A stretch of 41,734 nt of DNA from an uncultured Lachnospiraceae bacterium. GTDB lineage: Bacteria; Bacillota; Clostridia; Lachnospirales; Lachnospiraceae. The position numbers were made by a program, and so were the translations under genes. Shown piece after piece: positions 1 through 7,567 of the stretch. The first letter of the stretch is position 1; each line of letters starts with the position of its first letter. The DNA lies in the NCBI GenBank assembly GCA_947631605.1, contig CANRMC010000006.1, positions 1 to 41,734 of the forward strand, in the 5' to 3' direction. The notes beneath the pieces were generated by a model. The model did not search any database, had not been told where the DNA came from, and saw only the letters and a program-made list of their open reading frames with translations.

Positions 1-358
1 ATAAACCATATGAGATTATATCAAAAACCATGTGCAGGAGTAAATTCCAGATTTAATGATTTTGCAGTGAAAAAACTGGAATTTAAAAATTCACTTTACG
101 GGTTTCTGATCAGTTTATTATAGAATATCACATACTTACAATTAAAACAAATGAACTTTTTGTTAACACAGCTACAATTTGTTGCTTATTGTTCGAATCC
201 ATGAAATTTCACAAAATTATTCAATTATTATCTTTTCTCCCGTATCTAATTGCTATAGGACAGCTCAGACTTGTACTTTGTGGGTTATATTTGAAGTTAT
301 AATGCATAAATGCTATAATTTATGTGCGAAAAGTAACAAGAAAGGAGCTGTAATAAAA
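1..358. other. Left-edge region without a confident gene
   Basis: One plus-strand frame is open from the window edge to a stop at 121-123 (about 40 codons). It could be the tail of a gene starting outside the window, but its translation is not recognisable and no ribosome site precedes its only internal ATG (position 10). From 124 to 290 the DNA is AT-rich with no supported gene. A good sigma-A promoter follows at 291-319. An upstream TTG extension of the next gene (from 179) is rejected because the promoter and the ribosome site both lie inside it. Confidence 0.5.
291..319 (+). promoter_or_regulatory. Sigma-A promoter for the small-gene strip
   Basis: TTGAAG at 291-296 and a perfect TATAAT at 314-319 are separated by exactly 17 bp. 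The AAAGGAG ribosome site of the first gene lies 22 bp past the -10 box, at 341-347. No other convincing promoter was seen before about 3.6 kb, so this one may drive several of the small genes. Confidence 0.7.
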
Positions 359-1549
359 ATGAACCTCGGTAAGATTATAAAAGATATAGTTGGTAAGCAG
401 CTGGCAGAGGAAGGCTTCGTCTATGATAAAAAGACTGACATAGGCTGGCAGTTTGTTAAAAGGGGATCGTATGATCAGATAGTGAATATAGCTAAATACA
501 GGTTTGGCGGGATGTTATTTTTTGAAATATCTGTAGATAGATGGGGAACCAGAGTTATTCAGGCTTCCGAAATAGATGAAGTGGAATCTAACAGTGAAAT
601 GAAAGGATTTTGGACGTATGGAAATGAGGAAGAACTGGTAACCGTTCTTAACCAGATGTGCTTTTATATAAAAAATTATGGGTTAAAGCTATTAGATGAG
701 ATATGCAATAGGGAGGAATCTGTCTGGACACAGGAACTGCATAATCGATTAAATAAAAGACTATACGAGCAGCATGACGAGTTATGTGAGCATTTTATCA
801 ATAGAACCGGTTTGTCTGCGACAGGATTTGACGAAGCGAATATCAACACATGGTTTTCTGTTATAGAGAATGAAGTCAATCATCTTCAAAGTTTTACTAT
901 GGAACAGGCGGAAGAACCTTTGTTGGAAATAGCAGCATTTCTTGGCAGCCAGCTGGTGAAATATATGGGCGGAAGCTGGTCTGTTTCTGAAGATGAAGAT
1001 ATACTCACCTCCGTTAATGATATACAGTCACAACTGGATTATTATTCTTGCATAAATCGGATAGCTGGATGTTATTTAAAAGAAATAAATGTTGTAGATA
1101 TAAAGAACGATTTTCTTCTCATTTTCCATGAAAGGTATTCATTACACAATGAGATGAATACAAGACTATATGAGCGGCATGACGAACTATGTGAGAGGTT
1201 TATTGCAAGAACCGGAGTGTCTGTGACAGGATTTAATGAAGCGGATATCAATATATGGTTTACGGTCATAGAAAAGGAAATGAAGGAGATTCAGAACCTT
1301 AATATGGAACAAGCGCAGGAAACATTGCTGGAAATAGCGGCATTTCTGGGGAACCAGTTGGTAAAATATAAGGGAGGTCACTGGTGGATATATAATGAAT
1401 ATGATGGTAAGCTGTCAGCGGCAATAAAGGACATACAGTCTTTTAACCACCTTTTTGTTTGTTTGAACCAGCTAATCAGGTGTTATAAGAAAGATTGCGA
1501 AGTTGCTCAGATGAAACAGGGATTTCTTATGGACTATTTGGAAGCGTAA
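359..1549 (+). CDS. Internally duplicated hypothetical protein, possible immunity protein
   Basis: Soluble protein of 396 residues with no signal peptide or membrane segment. The ATG at 359 is chosen because AAAGGAG (341-347) sits 11 bp upstream and the promoter at 291-319 precedes it. Residues 1 to about 125 form an N-terminal domain loosely reminiscent of DUF4304-type proteins (KIIKDIVGKQL, a GF, then beta-rich segments); this resemblance is by eye only. The remainder is a direct duplication with a 135-residue period: copy 1 starts near residue 128 and copy 2 near 263. Both copies carry RLYE-x-HDELCE, a RTG motif, TGF-x-EA, MEQA and LLEIAAFLG. Neighbours are other small soluble proteins in the same direction, as in immunity-gene arrays of polymorphic toxin systems. 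Function is not established. Confidence 0.75.
   Translation: MNLGKIIKDIVGKQLAEEGFVYDKKTDIGWQFVKRGSYDQIVNIAKYRFGGMLFFEISVDRWGTRVIQASEIDEVESNSEMKGFWTYGNEEELVTVLNQMCFYIKNYGLKLLDEICNREESVWTQELHNRLNKRLYEQHDELCEHFINRTGLSATGFDEANINTWFSVIENEVNHLQSFTMEQAEEPLLEIAAFLGSQLVKYMGGSWSVSEDEDILTSVNDIQSQLDYYSCINRIAGCYLKEINVVDIKNDFLLIFHERYSLHNEMNTRLYERHDELCERFIARTGVSVTGFNEADINIWFTVIEKEMKEIQNLNMEQAQETLLEIAAFLGNQLVKYKGGHWWIYNEYDGKLSAAIKDIQSFNHLFVCLNQLIRCYKKDCEVAQMKQGFLMDYLEA
742..1546 (+). repeat. Two-copy 405-bp in-frame tandem duplication
   Basis: The segment from about 742 to 1146 is repeated at 1147 to 1546 with an exact 405-bp offset: the CTA codon of RLYE is at 761 in copy 1 and 1166 in copy 2. Synonymous and replacement differences are scattered along both copies, so the duplication is not very recent. 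It doubles one domain of the encoded protein. Confidence 0.8.
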
Positions 1550-1610
1550 AATCCGTTTCGGAACCGATGATTCCGTGATGCAGGCAATTAATTGCGAGGG
1601 GATATAATAT

Positions 1611-1871
1611 ATGTCAAGCAATGAAAAATTTATGAATTTTAATCTGGAACTGCAGCGAAGGGTTGAGGAAGAAATAATCAAAGTCCAGAAAGGAAAATCA
1701 ACAAAGAATATTAATCAATTAAATAGTATATTAAATGAACTTAAAGGTTCGCTGAATAAAAGAGGATTAAAACTTGCCTTTCCCAGAATGATTATTGATT
1801 CGTGGGATTATAACGATAAGTTAGGACTTGATTTAATTCAGCTATCGGAAATGTATATGCAGATTGAATAA
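1611..1871 (+). CDS. Small hypothetical protein in the immunity-like strip
   Basis: An 86-residue acidic/basic-mixed, probably helical protein without membrane segments. The ribosome site is GAGGGG about 8 bp before the ATG. A perfect 12-bp palindrome GCAATTAATTGC (1584-1595) lies just upstream. The family is not recognised. Its size, lack of export signal and position 61 bp after the duplicated gene and 40 bp before an Imm52-like gene suggest that it belongs to the same array, but that is context only. Confidence 0.6.
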   Translation: MSSNEKFMNFNLELQRRVEEEIIKVQKGKSTKNINQLNSILNELKGSLNKRGLKLAFPRMIIDSWDYNDKLGLDLIQLSEMYMQIE

Positions 1872-1911
1872 GAAATTATTATATACAAAGCAATGAAACG
1901 AGGATGAAGAA

Positions 1912-2625
1912 ATGATACAAAGACATTCAATTATATTATGGAAAAAACCGGAAGAAAAAGATAAGGATTTTGATGAAATTGCAAAGGAAGCTTTTCAGGT
2001 TCTGGACATTTTACAAAACTATCCTGTTAATTACAGACCAAACTATCTGACCGGAAGTGATCTGAGAGATGTAAAGGAGTTTCCATGGGATTTGGAACAT
2101 TTCAGAGAGAGACTGAAAAAAGGGCTGAATCAGGAAGACGATCATAAGTTTTATGACTTAGGATATTCGATTTCCTTTTTTTCATCAATGAATGAAAATG
2201 ATTCCTGTGCGATTCAGATGAGAACAGGGATAAAGAATAAAAAATTTTATAATACGCTGATAATCAATCTGCCAGTATCTACAAATGTTTTTGGGGAAAG
2301 GGATGCGGAAATGATAAGAGAGATGTTTCAATATCTTGTTCTTAAATATGAACCCTTTTGGGGCTGCATTTCCAATAAAAAAATAAGCCGTAAATATGGA
2401 AAGTTATGGGAGAACGATTTGCCTGTTGCTATACACTGGGGAAATTATTGGTCGAAAGAAACGGTAGAATCCATAGGGCAGGAAAAGATTGCCGGAATGA
2501 TTCATGAAAATCCGCAGGCTTCATTTGAAAATGGAATCCTGTTTATTAAAGATACTGCTCTGGATGTTAATAATCATAAGGATATGGATTACTGCGATAA
2601 GTGGCAGACACGGTTATTGTCTTGA
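1912..2625 (+). CDS. Imm52-like immunity protein candidate
   Basis: Soluble protein of 237 residues. It starts at an ATG preceded by GAGGATG at a suitable distance. The layout resembles immunity protein 52 (Imm52), a family encoded next to toxins of polymorphic secretion systems: an N-terminal strand region, a central segment rich in charged and aromatic residues, and a C-terminal block with the tryptophan-rich motif HWGNYW followed by a long amphipathic stretch. The assignment rests on memory of the family and on the neighbourhood of small soluble genes. If correct, the protein would bind and neutralise a cognate toxin in the cytoplasm. No toxin gene is visible in the window. Confidence 0.55.
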   Translation: MIQRHSIILWKKPEEKDKDFDEIAKEAFQVLDILQNYPVNYRPNYLTGSDLRDVKEFPWDLEHFRERLKKGLNQEDDHKFYDLGYSISFFSSMNENDSCAIQMRTGIKNKKFYNTLIINLPVSTNVFGERDAEMIREMFQYLVLKYEPFWGCISNKKISRKYGKLWENDLPVAIHWGNYWSKETVESIGQEKIAGMIHENPQASFENGILFIKDTALDVNNHKDMDYCDKWQTRLLS

Positions 2626-2661
2626 TTTTTAGCGGGGAGGTATAGAAAGGAAACAATAGTA

Positions 2662-3063
2662 ATGAAACTTATTAGTGGTGAAATTGAACCAGGTATAAGA
2701 ATTAGTAATTATTTGATTGGTTCAAAGAAAGAAGATGTAATTTCCAATTTAGGTGATAAATATAAAATATGGGAAAGAGAAGACGGCTTTTGTATATACA
2801 CCATGGAAAACTTCAAATTATGGTTTGGAGTGAATGGGGAGTTAGAACAAATTGGTGTTACAAAAGGGTTTCATGGTAATTATCGATCTATTTGTATAGG
2901 AGCAACTATGCAAGACGTGGTGCAGCAGTTTGGTGGATATGAAAATGATGGGGATACATATTTAATATCTGGGTTAGATGGAATATGCTTTGAATTAGAG
3001 GATGTTGAGGATTGGGATGAATTGACAGCACCTATAGAGTGGATATTTGTATATAAATCCTAA
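2662..3063 (+). CDS. Hypothetical protein, possible immunity protein
   Basis: A soluble 133-residue protein with AAGGAAA upstream of its ATG. It contains two similar half-motifs: IGSKKEDVISNLG near residue 20 and IGATMQDVVQQFG near residue 80. This suggests an internal repeat of a small alpha/beta unit. The C-terminus ends in the aromatic-rich segment PIEWIFVY. I know similar proteins only as uncharacterised members of toxin-immunity neighbourhoods. No signal peptide is present. The gene is markedly AT-rich, like the next one and unlike the housekeeping genes after 4.6 kb, consistent with horizontal gain. Confidence 0.6.
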   Translation: MKLISGEIEPGIRISNYLIGSKKEDVISNLGDKYKIWEREDGFCIYTMENFKLWFGVNGELEQIGVTKGFHGNYRSICIGATMQDVVQQFGGYENDGDTYLISGLDGICFELEDVEDWDELTAPIEWIFVYKS

Positions 3064-3073
3064 AATGGGGTGA

Positions 3074-3139
3074 ATAAATAATGAACCATTTCAAAATATC
3101 CATAATGAATTGTGGAAACTTTTGAAAGATTATATCTAG
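3074..3139 (+). pseudogene. Possible C-terminal fragment of a lost gene
   Basis: Between two intact genes, one frame reads NNEPFQNIHNELWKLLKDYI before a stop at 3137-3139, a pattern typical of the amphipathic end of a small soluble protein. The ATG with a nearby GGGGTG (ATG at 3081) is in a different frame and stops after 14 codons. The mismatch looks like a start region and an end region separated by a deletion or frameshift. It is short enough to be chance. Confidence 0.3.
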
Positions 3140-3151
3140 AAGGACGTTGTA

Positions 3152-3481
3152 ATGTTTATTAAATTTGATGATTTAGATATGTTGGATTTTTTTGAAAATG
3201 AACCAATTTCTATTGGAGATGAGGGGGAAGCAACCTTTATATATTCAATAAAGGACAGTCGCCAATTCTCAATGACCTTGACAGTTGATACCTATAAAAA
3301 AGACATAGGTATTTCTGTCAGCTATAACGATAACACTATTTTCGCAGGACATTTTGATAATGTACTTGAAATTAAAAAAAGTGAAGATGTTCTACTTGTG
3401 GAAATAGAAAATAATAAACGCTTGGTGTTAAAAAAATACCCATGTTTCGGAGTTTTTATAGAAAACGTAAAAAAGGATTGA
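3152..3481 (+). CDS. Hypothetical beta-rich protein, possible immunity protein
   Basis: A soluble 109-residue protein with ribosome site AAGGA (3140-3144) before its ATG. Alternating hydrophobic residues along most of the length predict a mainly beta fold. No membrane segment, signal peptide or catalytic motif is visible. It is the last intact gene of the AT-rich strip. The family is not recognised; the suggestion that it is an immunity protein comes only from its size and neighbours. Confidence 0.55.
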   Translation: MFIKFDDLDMLDFFENEPISIGDEGEATFIYSIKDSRQFSMTLTVDTYKKDIGISVSYNDNTIFAGHFDNVLEIKKSEDVLLVEIENNKRLVLKKYPCFGVFIENVKKD

Positions 3482-3607
3482 TGATAAGAAAGGAAGTTCT
3501 AAACAGGAACATTTCAGTGATGTCGAAAAGAATAGCATTGAGGTTCGAATATGACCTTAATTGAGGAGGAAATATTAACAATATCGAACAAAGAATATAA
3601 AATAGAT
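3482..3607. other. Gap with a possible gene remnant
   Basis: No intact gene. A short frame from ATG 3551 to a stop at 3629-3631 encodes 26 residues (it begins MTLIEEEIL and ends VANRF). It runs into the following hairpin and lacks a convincing ribosome site, so it is more likely debris of another small gene than a functional peptide. Confidence 0.35.
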
Positions 3608-3663
3608 GAGGCCGTCGCTAACCGATTTTAAAAAATCGTGTGAAGCGGCAGCCTCTTTCGTTT
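3608..3663. terminator. Hairpin terminator between convergent genes
   Basis: GAGGC at 3608 and GCCTC at 3651-3655 bracket an imperfect stem whose inner arms (CGAT and ATCG) pair around an AT-rich loop. TTTCGTTT follows. It lies between the end of the plus-strand strip and the convergent minus-strand zinc-ribbon gene, so it may serve both directions. Confidence 0.55.
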
Positions 3664-3708
3664 ATTTTCTAAAGCCCGTATTCGTTCATGAGTTTCTGTA
3701 AAATAGCC

Positions 3709-4398
3709 TTATCTGTTTTGCTTGGATTTTGCGCTGATATGTAAGATCAGTCCTAATATGGAAGTGGCAAGCATGAGGATAGTGCCGATGATCAGGAGAT
3801 AGTATCCCGGACCAAACTTTGTGTAGTCCGCCCAATCACTCAGATCATTCTTTAAACTGCTTTGAACATTGCCGATTTCATATATCATCAGGAATAATTC
3901 AATAACGGAAGCAATGACATTTCCCGTATTTAGTTTGCAGGCATTAAAAATCAGCGCAAGAACGGCAAGGATAAGGACAAATACGCCGTCATGAAGTTCT
4001 CCGTCTGACATAAATAATGAGATCGACTCACTGTAACCCAATATGGATATCGTGAGGAAATTAAGAAATACGGATAAACCGGTTATGAAGATGGCAATCC
4101 AGAAAAGATGATTGCCAATGTTAAACTGTTTCTTATAATGTCCGAAATTATACTGTGGCATAGAACCATAATTTGGCTGGGTATAAGGCTGCTGCGGCTG
4201 GGCATAAGGCTGTTGAGGCTGACCGTATGGCTGTTGGAACTGACCATAATCCGGCTGCTGGGGTGCGCCGTAGGCTGGCTGGTTATATTGCTGCTGTCCG
4301 GCGGCTGCCGGATTTCCGGTCTGGCTGATCGGAGAACCGCAAACAGTACAGAAAGCAGAGCCGTCCGCAATATCTGCATTGCAAACTGGGCATTTCAT
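3709..4398 (-). CDS. Zinc-ribbon membrane protein with Gln/Pro/Tyr-rich linker
   Basis: A 229-residue protein of unknown function. Residues 1-22 form a zinc ribbon with two CxxC pairs (CPVC and CTVC). Residues about 30-85 are a low-complexity linker of repeated QQPY/QPQQPY units. The rest holds about four hydrophobic segments (near residues 97-120, 130-150, 155-170 and 200-222), the last followed by a lysine/arginine-rich tail. This architecture is common in Lachnospiraceae membrane proteins of unknown role. TAAGGAG precedes the ATG. The gene has its own promoter at 4452-4480 and is transcribed away from the merR-type gene. The linker repeats make length variation between strains likely. Confidence 0.8.
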   Translation of the reverse strand: MKCPVCNADIADGSAFCTVCGSPISQTGNPAAAGQQQYNQPAYGAPQQPDYGQFQQPYGQPQQPYAQPQQPYTQPNYGSMPQYNFGHYKKQFNIGNHLFWIAIFITGLSVFLNFLTISILGYSESISLFMSDGELHDGVFVLILAVLALIFNACKLNTGNVIASVIELFLMIYEIGNVQSSLKNDLSDWADYTKFGPGYYLLIIGTILMLATSILGLILHISAKSKQNR

Positions 4399-4418
4399 AA
4401 AAAATCACGCTCCTTACT

Positions 4419-4435
4419 GCCGTTTTCGAAACGGC
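4419..4435. repeat. Palindrome in the leader of the zinc-ribbon gene
   Basis: GCCGTTT and AAACGGC form a 7-bp perfect inverted repeat around TCG, between the minus-strand promoter (-10 at 4452-4457) and the ribosome site. It could be an operator or a small leader hairpin. Confidence 0.4.
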
Positions 4436-4451
4436 GATATAATATATTGTG

Positions 4452-4480
4452 ATTTTATCATTTTCTACATATTCAGGCAA
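4452..4480 (-). promoter_or_regulatory. Sigma-A promoter for the zinc-ribbon gene
   Basis: On the minus strand, TTGCCT (4475-4480) and TAAAAT (4452-4457) are separated by 17 bp, ahead of the ribosome site of the minus-strand gene. Tandem 22-bp repeats lie directly upstream of the -35 box. Confidence 0.6.
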
Positions 4481-4486
4481 TATAAA

Positions 4487-4530
4487 TCTATGAGATTTCT
4501 GAAATTTGTCTATGAGATTTCCGAAGTTTG
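4487..4530. repeat. Two tandem 22-bp direct repeats upstream of a promoter
   Basis: TCTATGAGATTTCTGAAATTTG-like copies at 4487-4508 and 4509-4530 differ at only two positions (T/C and A/G). The 22-bp period is close to two helical turns, so both copies face the same side of the DNA. They sit just upstream of the -35 box of the minus-strand promoter, the usual place for an activator site. Confidence 0.7.
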
Positions 4531-4644
4531 TCACAGGAAATCAGAAATTGCGGACGAAAATACAAGTCTTTTCGGAATATCTATGCTAGTGTTGAACTGA
4601 ATCCATTTTGACGGTTTTCAGTATTTTAAGATGGGAGTGAAAAA

Positions 4645-5316
4645 ATGATGGATGACGTGCAGGGAACGAAGCGTACATATTCAATTCGGGAGACTTCAAA
4701 GCTGGTTGGGATTGAGAGCCATGTTTTACGTTACTGGGAAGAAGAATTGGGAATAAAAATTGAGAGAAATGAATTGGGGCACCGCCTGTACCGGGAGAGG
4801 GATATAACGCTTTTTAAAGAAGTGAAACGGCTGAAGGATGGCGGGATCGGATTAAAAGCAATCCGGACAATGCTAATGGAAATAAAAGATAATGGGGAAA
4901 ATGACAGTCCCAAAGAAATCGGGAATTCAGAAGTGATAAAAGCGGTTCAGGAAGCGGCGGGAACAATCTGCGGCGCTCAGGCTGAAAATGAGGAGGAAAC
5001 AGAGGACAGGCAGGAGGAAGGACCGGAACGATCATATGTAGTAAAGCGGGAGGGAGAGATAGAGGAAAGCCGCAGAGGACAGGTGGTGGACTTTAAGCTG
5101 GCACAGCTGCAGGCAATTCTGAATCGGGCGGTTGCGGCGGCTCTTACGGAAACCCTGACAGAATCCGTGAAAGCAGTTGTTACGGAAACAGTCGTAAAAC
5201 AGATGGACATGCTGCTCCGGGAACAGGAGGAACGGGAGGAAGAGCGCTTCCGGAAGCTGGATGAACGCCTCAGAGCCTTGCAGAAAAGCAAAAAAAGAAG
5301 GTTATTTAAAAAATAA
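4645..5316 (+). CDS. MerR-family transcriptional regulator with coiled-coil tail
   Basis: A 223-residue protein. Residues about 11-80 are a MerR winged helix-turn-helix: YSIRETSKLVGI, then the hallmark LRYWEEELGI, then RLYRERDI and the second helix pair ending IRTMLMEI. A long charged linker follows (about 85-150). The C-terminus (about 150-223) is helical and very rich in Glu, Arg and Lys, probably a coiled-coil oligomerisation region ending KKRRLFKK. No cysteine or effector-binding domain typical of metal or drug sensors is apparent, so the signal is unknown. GGGAG precedes ATGATG; the first ATG is used, and the second (4648) is equally possible. Targets may include the divergent zinc-ribbon gene, but this is only positional. 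Confidence 0.85.
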   Translation: MMDDVQGTKRTYSIRETSKLVGIESHVLRYWEEELGIKIERNELGHRLYRERDITLFKEVKRLKDGGIGLKAIRTMLMEIKDNGENDSPKEIGNSEVIKAVQEAAGTICGAQAENEEETEDRQEEGPERSYVVKREGEIEESRRGQVVDFKLAQLQAILNRAVAAALTETLTESVKAVVTETVVKQMDMLLREQEEREEERFRKLDERLRALQKSKKRRLFKK

Positions 5317-5338
5317 TCTACCCAGAATAAGTATTTAA

Positions 5339-5347
5339 TGCTATACT
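5339..5347 (+). promoter_or_regulatory. Possible extended -10 promoter for the rluA-proS-cca group
   Basis: TGCTATACT (TGN before TATACT, -10 hexamer 5342-5347) lies between the merR-type gene and the pseudouridine synthase. The -35 region is poor, which is acceptable for an extended -10 promoter. Confidence 0.4.
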
Positions 5348-5386
5348 ACTGTGGTAAATTTGTACCAGAGTAAGGTTGGTGGAACC

Positions 5387-6088
5387 ATGAAACCGGAAAT
5401 TCTTTATGAAGATGAATCCCTGATCGCTTGTGTGAAGCCGGCGGGAATGCCCGCACAGGGAACAAAATCAAATGATGAAGACATGATAAGCATTTTAAAA
5501 AATTATCTGTATGACCGGGGGGATACGGATGAAGAACCCTACATAGCGGCAATTCACAGATTGGACCGGCCGGTAGGCGGTATCATGTTATTTGCAAAGA
5601 ACCGCGAAATTGCGGCAAAACTCACAGATCAGGTCATGGCGCAGGATATGGTGAAATATTATCAGGCGGTGCTGACCGGAACGCTGCCGGATTTTGAAGG
5701 TGAAATGGTAGATTATCTCCTGCACGACACGAAGACGAATCTGACAAGAGTCGTGAAGAAGGGCGTAAAGGGTGCAAAACGGGCAGTACTTTATTATGAA
5801 GTGCTGGATGAATTTGAAACGGATGGAGGACCGCTTACCTATGTATTGATCGAACTGGTAACGGGACGTCACCATCAGATCCGGGCTCAGATGGCGGCTC
5901 ATGGTGCAGGTATCTGGGGCGATACAAAATATAATCATCTGTTTCGGGGAAAAAAGCAGGGGAAAGCGCAGATTGGTCTTTATGCTTCCCGATTGGAATT
6001 TACCCATCCCGTAACGGGTGAGAGGATTATTTTAAAAAAAGAGCCGGAAGGCGAAGCGTTCGATGTGATTGAATTAGATGAAGAATAA
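5387..6088 (+). CDS. RluA-family rRNA/tRNA pseudouridine synthase
   Basis: A 233-residue enzyme converting uridine to pseudouridine in structured RNA. The family signature HRLDRPVGG spans residues 57-65, with Asp60 the catalytic residue. A later GRHHQIRAQMA segment matches the conserved RNA-binding and active-site block of RluA enzymes. There is no N-terminal S4 domain, so it is the short form; the exact target base cannot be read from sequence. ATG 5387 is preferred over an upstream frame start at 5351 because GGTTGGTGG lies just before it and the protein then begins directly at the conserved ILYEDESL strand. It is followed 30 bp later by proS in the same direction. Confidence 0.88.
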   Translation: MKPEILYEDESLIACVKPAGMPAQGTKSNDEDMISILKNYLYDRGDTDEEPYIAAIHRLDRPVGGIMLFAKNREIAAKLTDQVMAQDMVKYYQAVLTGTLPDFEGEMVDYLLHDTKTNLTRVVKKGVKGAKRAVLYYEVLDEFETDGGPLTYVLIELVTGRHHQIRAQMAAHGAGIWGDTKYNHLFRGKKQGKAQIGLYASRLEFTHPVTGERIILKKEPEGEAFDVIELDEE

Positions 6089-6118
6089 AAACAAATAGAA
6101 GATTGAGAGGAAAAAAAA

Positions 6119-7555
6119 ATGGCAAAGGATAAGAAAATGGTAGAAGCGATCACTTCCATGGAGGAGGATTTCGCGCAGTGGTATACAGACGTCGTCATCA
6201 AAGCAGAACTGACGGATTATACGAGCGTCAAAGGCTGTATGGTGATAAAGCCGGCGGGGTATGCCATCTGGGAACTGATTCAGAGACAGCTGGACGACCG
6301 GTTTAAGGCTGCCGGCGTGGAGAACGTTTATCTTCCGATGTTTATTCCGGAAAGCCTTCTGCAGAAAGAAAAGGATCATGTGGAAGGATTTGCGCCGGAA
6401 GTCGCATGGGTGACACAGGGCGGTTTAAGCCCGCTTCAGGAGAAGCTGTGCGTAAGACCTACTTCCGAGACACTGTTCTGTGATTTTTATAAGAAAGAGA
6501 TCGAGTCTTACCGGGATCTTCCAAAGGTATACAACCAGTGGTGCTCCGTTGTGAGATGGGAGAAAGAAACCCGGCCGTTCCTGCGTTCCAGAGAATTTCT
6601 GTGGCAGGAGGGACATACCGCACATGCCACCTATGAGGAAGCAGAAGCGCGCACGATACAGATGTTAAATATTTATGCAGACTTCTGTGAAGAAGTACTG
6701 GCAATACCTGTAATCCGCGGTCAGAAAACAGACAAAGAAAAATTTGCCGGTGCGGAGGCAACCTATACGATCGAGGCGCTTATGCATGACGGAAAAGCCC
6801 TGCAGTCCGGAACGAGCCACAACTTCGGAAATGGATTTGCAAAGGCATTTGGAATCCAGTACACAGACAAGGACAACCAATTACAGTATATTTATCAGAC
6901 TTCATGGGGTATGACAACGAGACTGATCGGAGCCATTATCATGGTGCATGGCGATGACAGCGGCCTTGTTCTTCCGCCAAAGGTAGCACCGACTCAGGTA
7001 ATGATCGTTCCGATCATGCAGCAGAAAGAAGGCGTACTGGAAAAGGCAGAAGAACTCCGCTCAAAGCTGGCTGAAAAAGTCCGTATTAAGGTAGATACCT
7101 CCGAGAAGAGTCCGGGATTCAAATTTGCGGAGCAGGAAATGCGGGGAATACCGGTACGGATTGAAGTCGGTCCGAGGGATATCGAGAATAATCAGGCAAT
7201 CGTGGTACGAAGAGATACCGGCGAGAAGACAACGGTTTCTTTGGATGAACTGGAAACAGTGATCCCTGCGCTTCTTGAAACGATTCAGAGCGATATGTTT
7301 GAGAAAGCAAAGAAACACAGAGATGAAAATACCCATGTTGCAGAAAATTGGGATGAATTTAAAAATATCATTGAGACAAAACAAGGCTTTATCAAAGCAA
7401 TGTGGTGCGGAGAAGAAGCATGTGAGACACAGATCAAGGACGAGACAGGTGCAACCACCAGATGTATGCCGTTTGTGCAGGAACAGCTGGGACGCGTCTG
7501 TGTCCATTGCGGAAAGCCTGCCAAGGCAATGCTTTATTTTGGAAGAGCCTATTAG
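6119..7555 (+). CDS. proS: Prolyl-tRNA synthetase, short archaeal/eukaryotic type
   Basis: A 478-residue class II synthetase charging tRNA-Pro in the cytosol. It lacks the inserted editing domain of the long bacterial enzyme and instead shows the archaeal/eukaryotic-type layout. Motif 2 lies around [21 protein letters not shown] and motif 3 around [13 protein letters not shown]. An anticodon-binding domain follows ([10 protein letters not shown] onward). The C-terminal zinc-binding module has cysteines in [11 protein letters not shown] and CVHCG, and the protein ends in Tyr, as is usual for this type. GAGAGGA precedes the ATG. The next gene, cca, begins only 12 bp after the stop, so the two are probably co-transcribed, a sensible pairing of tRNA-maturation and tRNA-charging functions. 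Confidence 0.95.
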   Translation: MAKDKKMVEAITSMEEDFAQWYTDVVIKAELTDYTSVKGCMVIKPAGYAIWELIQRQLDDRFKAAGVENVYLPMFIPESLLQKEKDHVEGFAPEVAWVTQGGLSPLQEKLCVRPTSETLFCDFYKKEIESYRDLPKVYNQWCSVVRWEKETRPFLRSREFLWQEGHTAHATYEEAEARTIQMLNIYADFCEEVLAIPVIRGQKTDKEKFAGAEATYTIEALMHDGKALQSGTSHNFGNGFAKAFGIQYTDKDNQLQYIYQTSWGMTTRLIGAIIMVHGDDSGLVLPPKVAPTQVMIVPIMQQKEGVLEKAEELRSKLAEKVRIKVDTSEKSPGFKFAEQEMRGIPVRIEVGPRDIENNQAIVVRRDTGEKTTVSLDELETVIPALLETIQSDMFEKAKKHRDENTHVAENWDEFKNIIETKQGFIKAMWCGEEACETQIKDETGATTRCMPFVQEQLGRVCVHCGKPAKAMLYFGRAY

Positions 7556-7567
7556 TAGGTGAGATAT

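Noticed and set aside
179..358. Upstream TTG extension of the first gene by 60 codons
   Set aside because: The extension contains the promoter and ribosome site of the real start and its translation looks non-coding.
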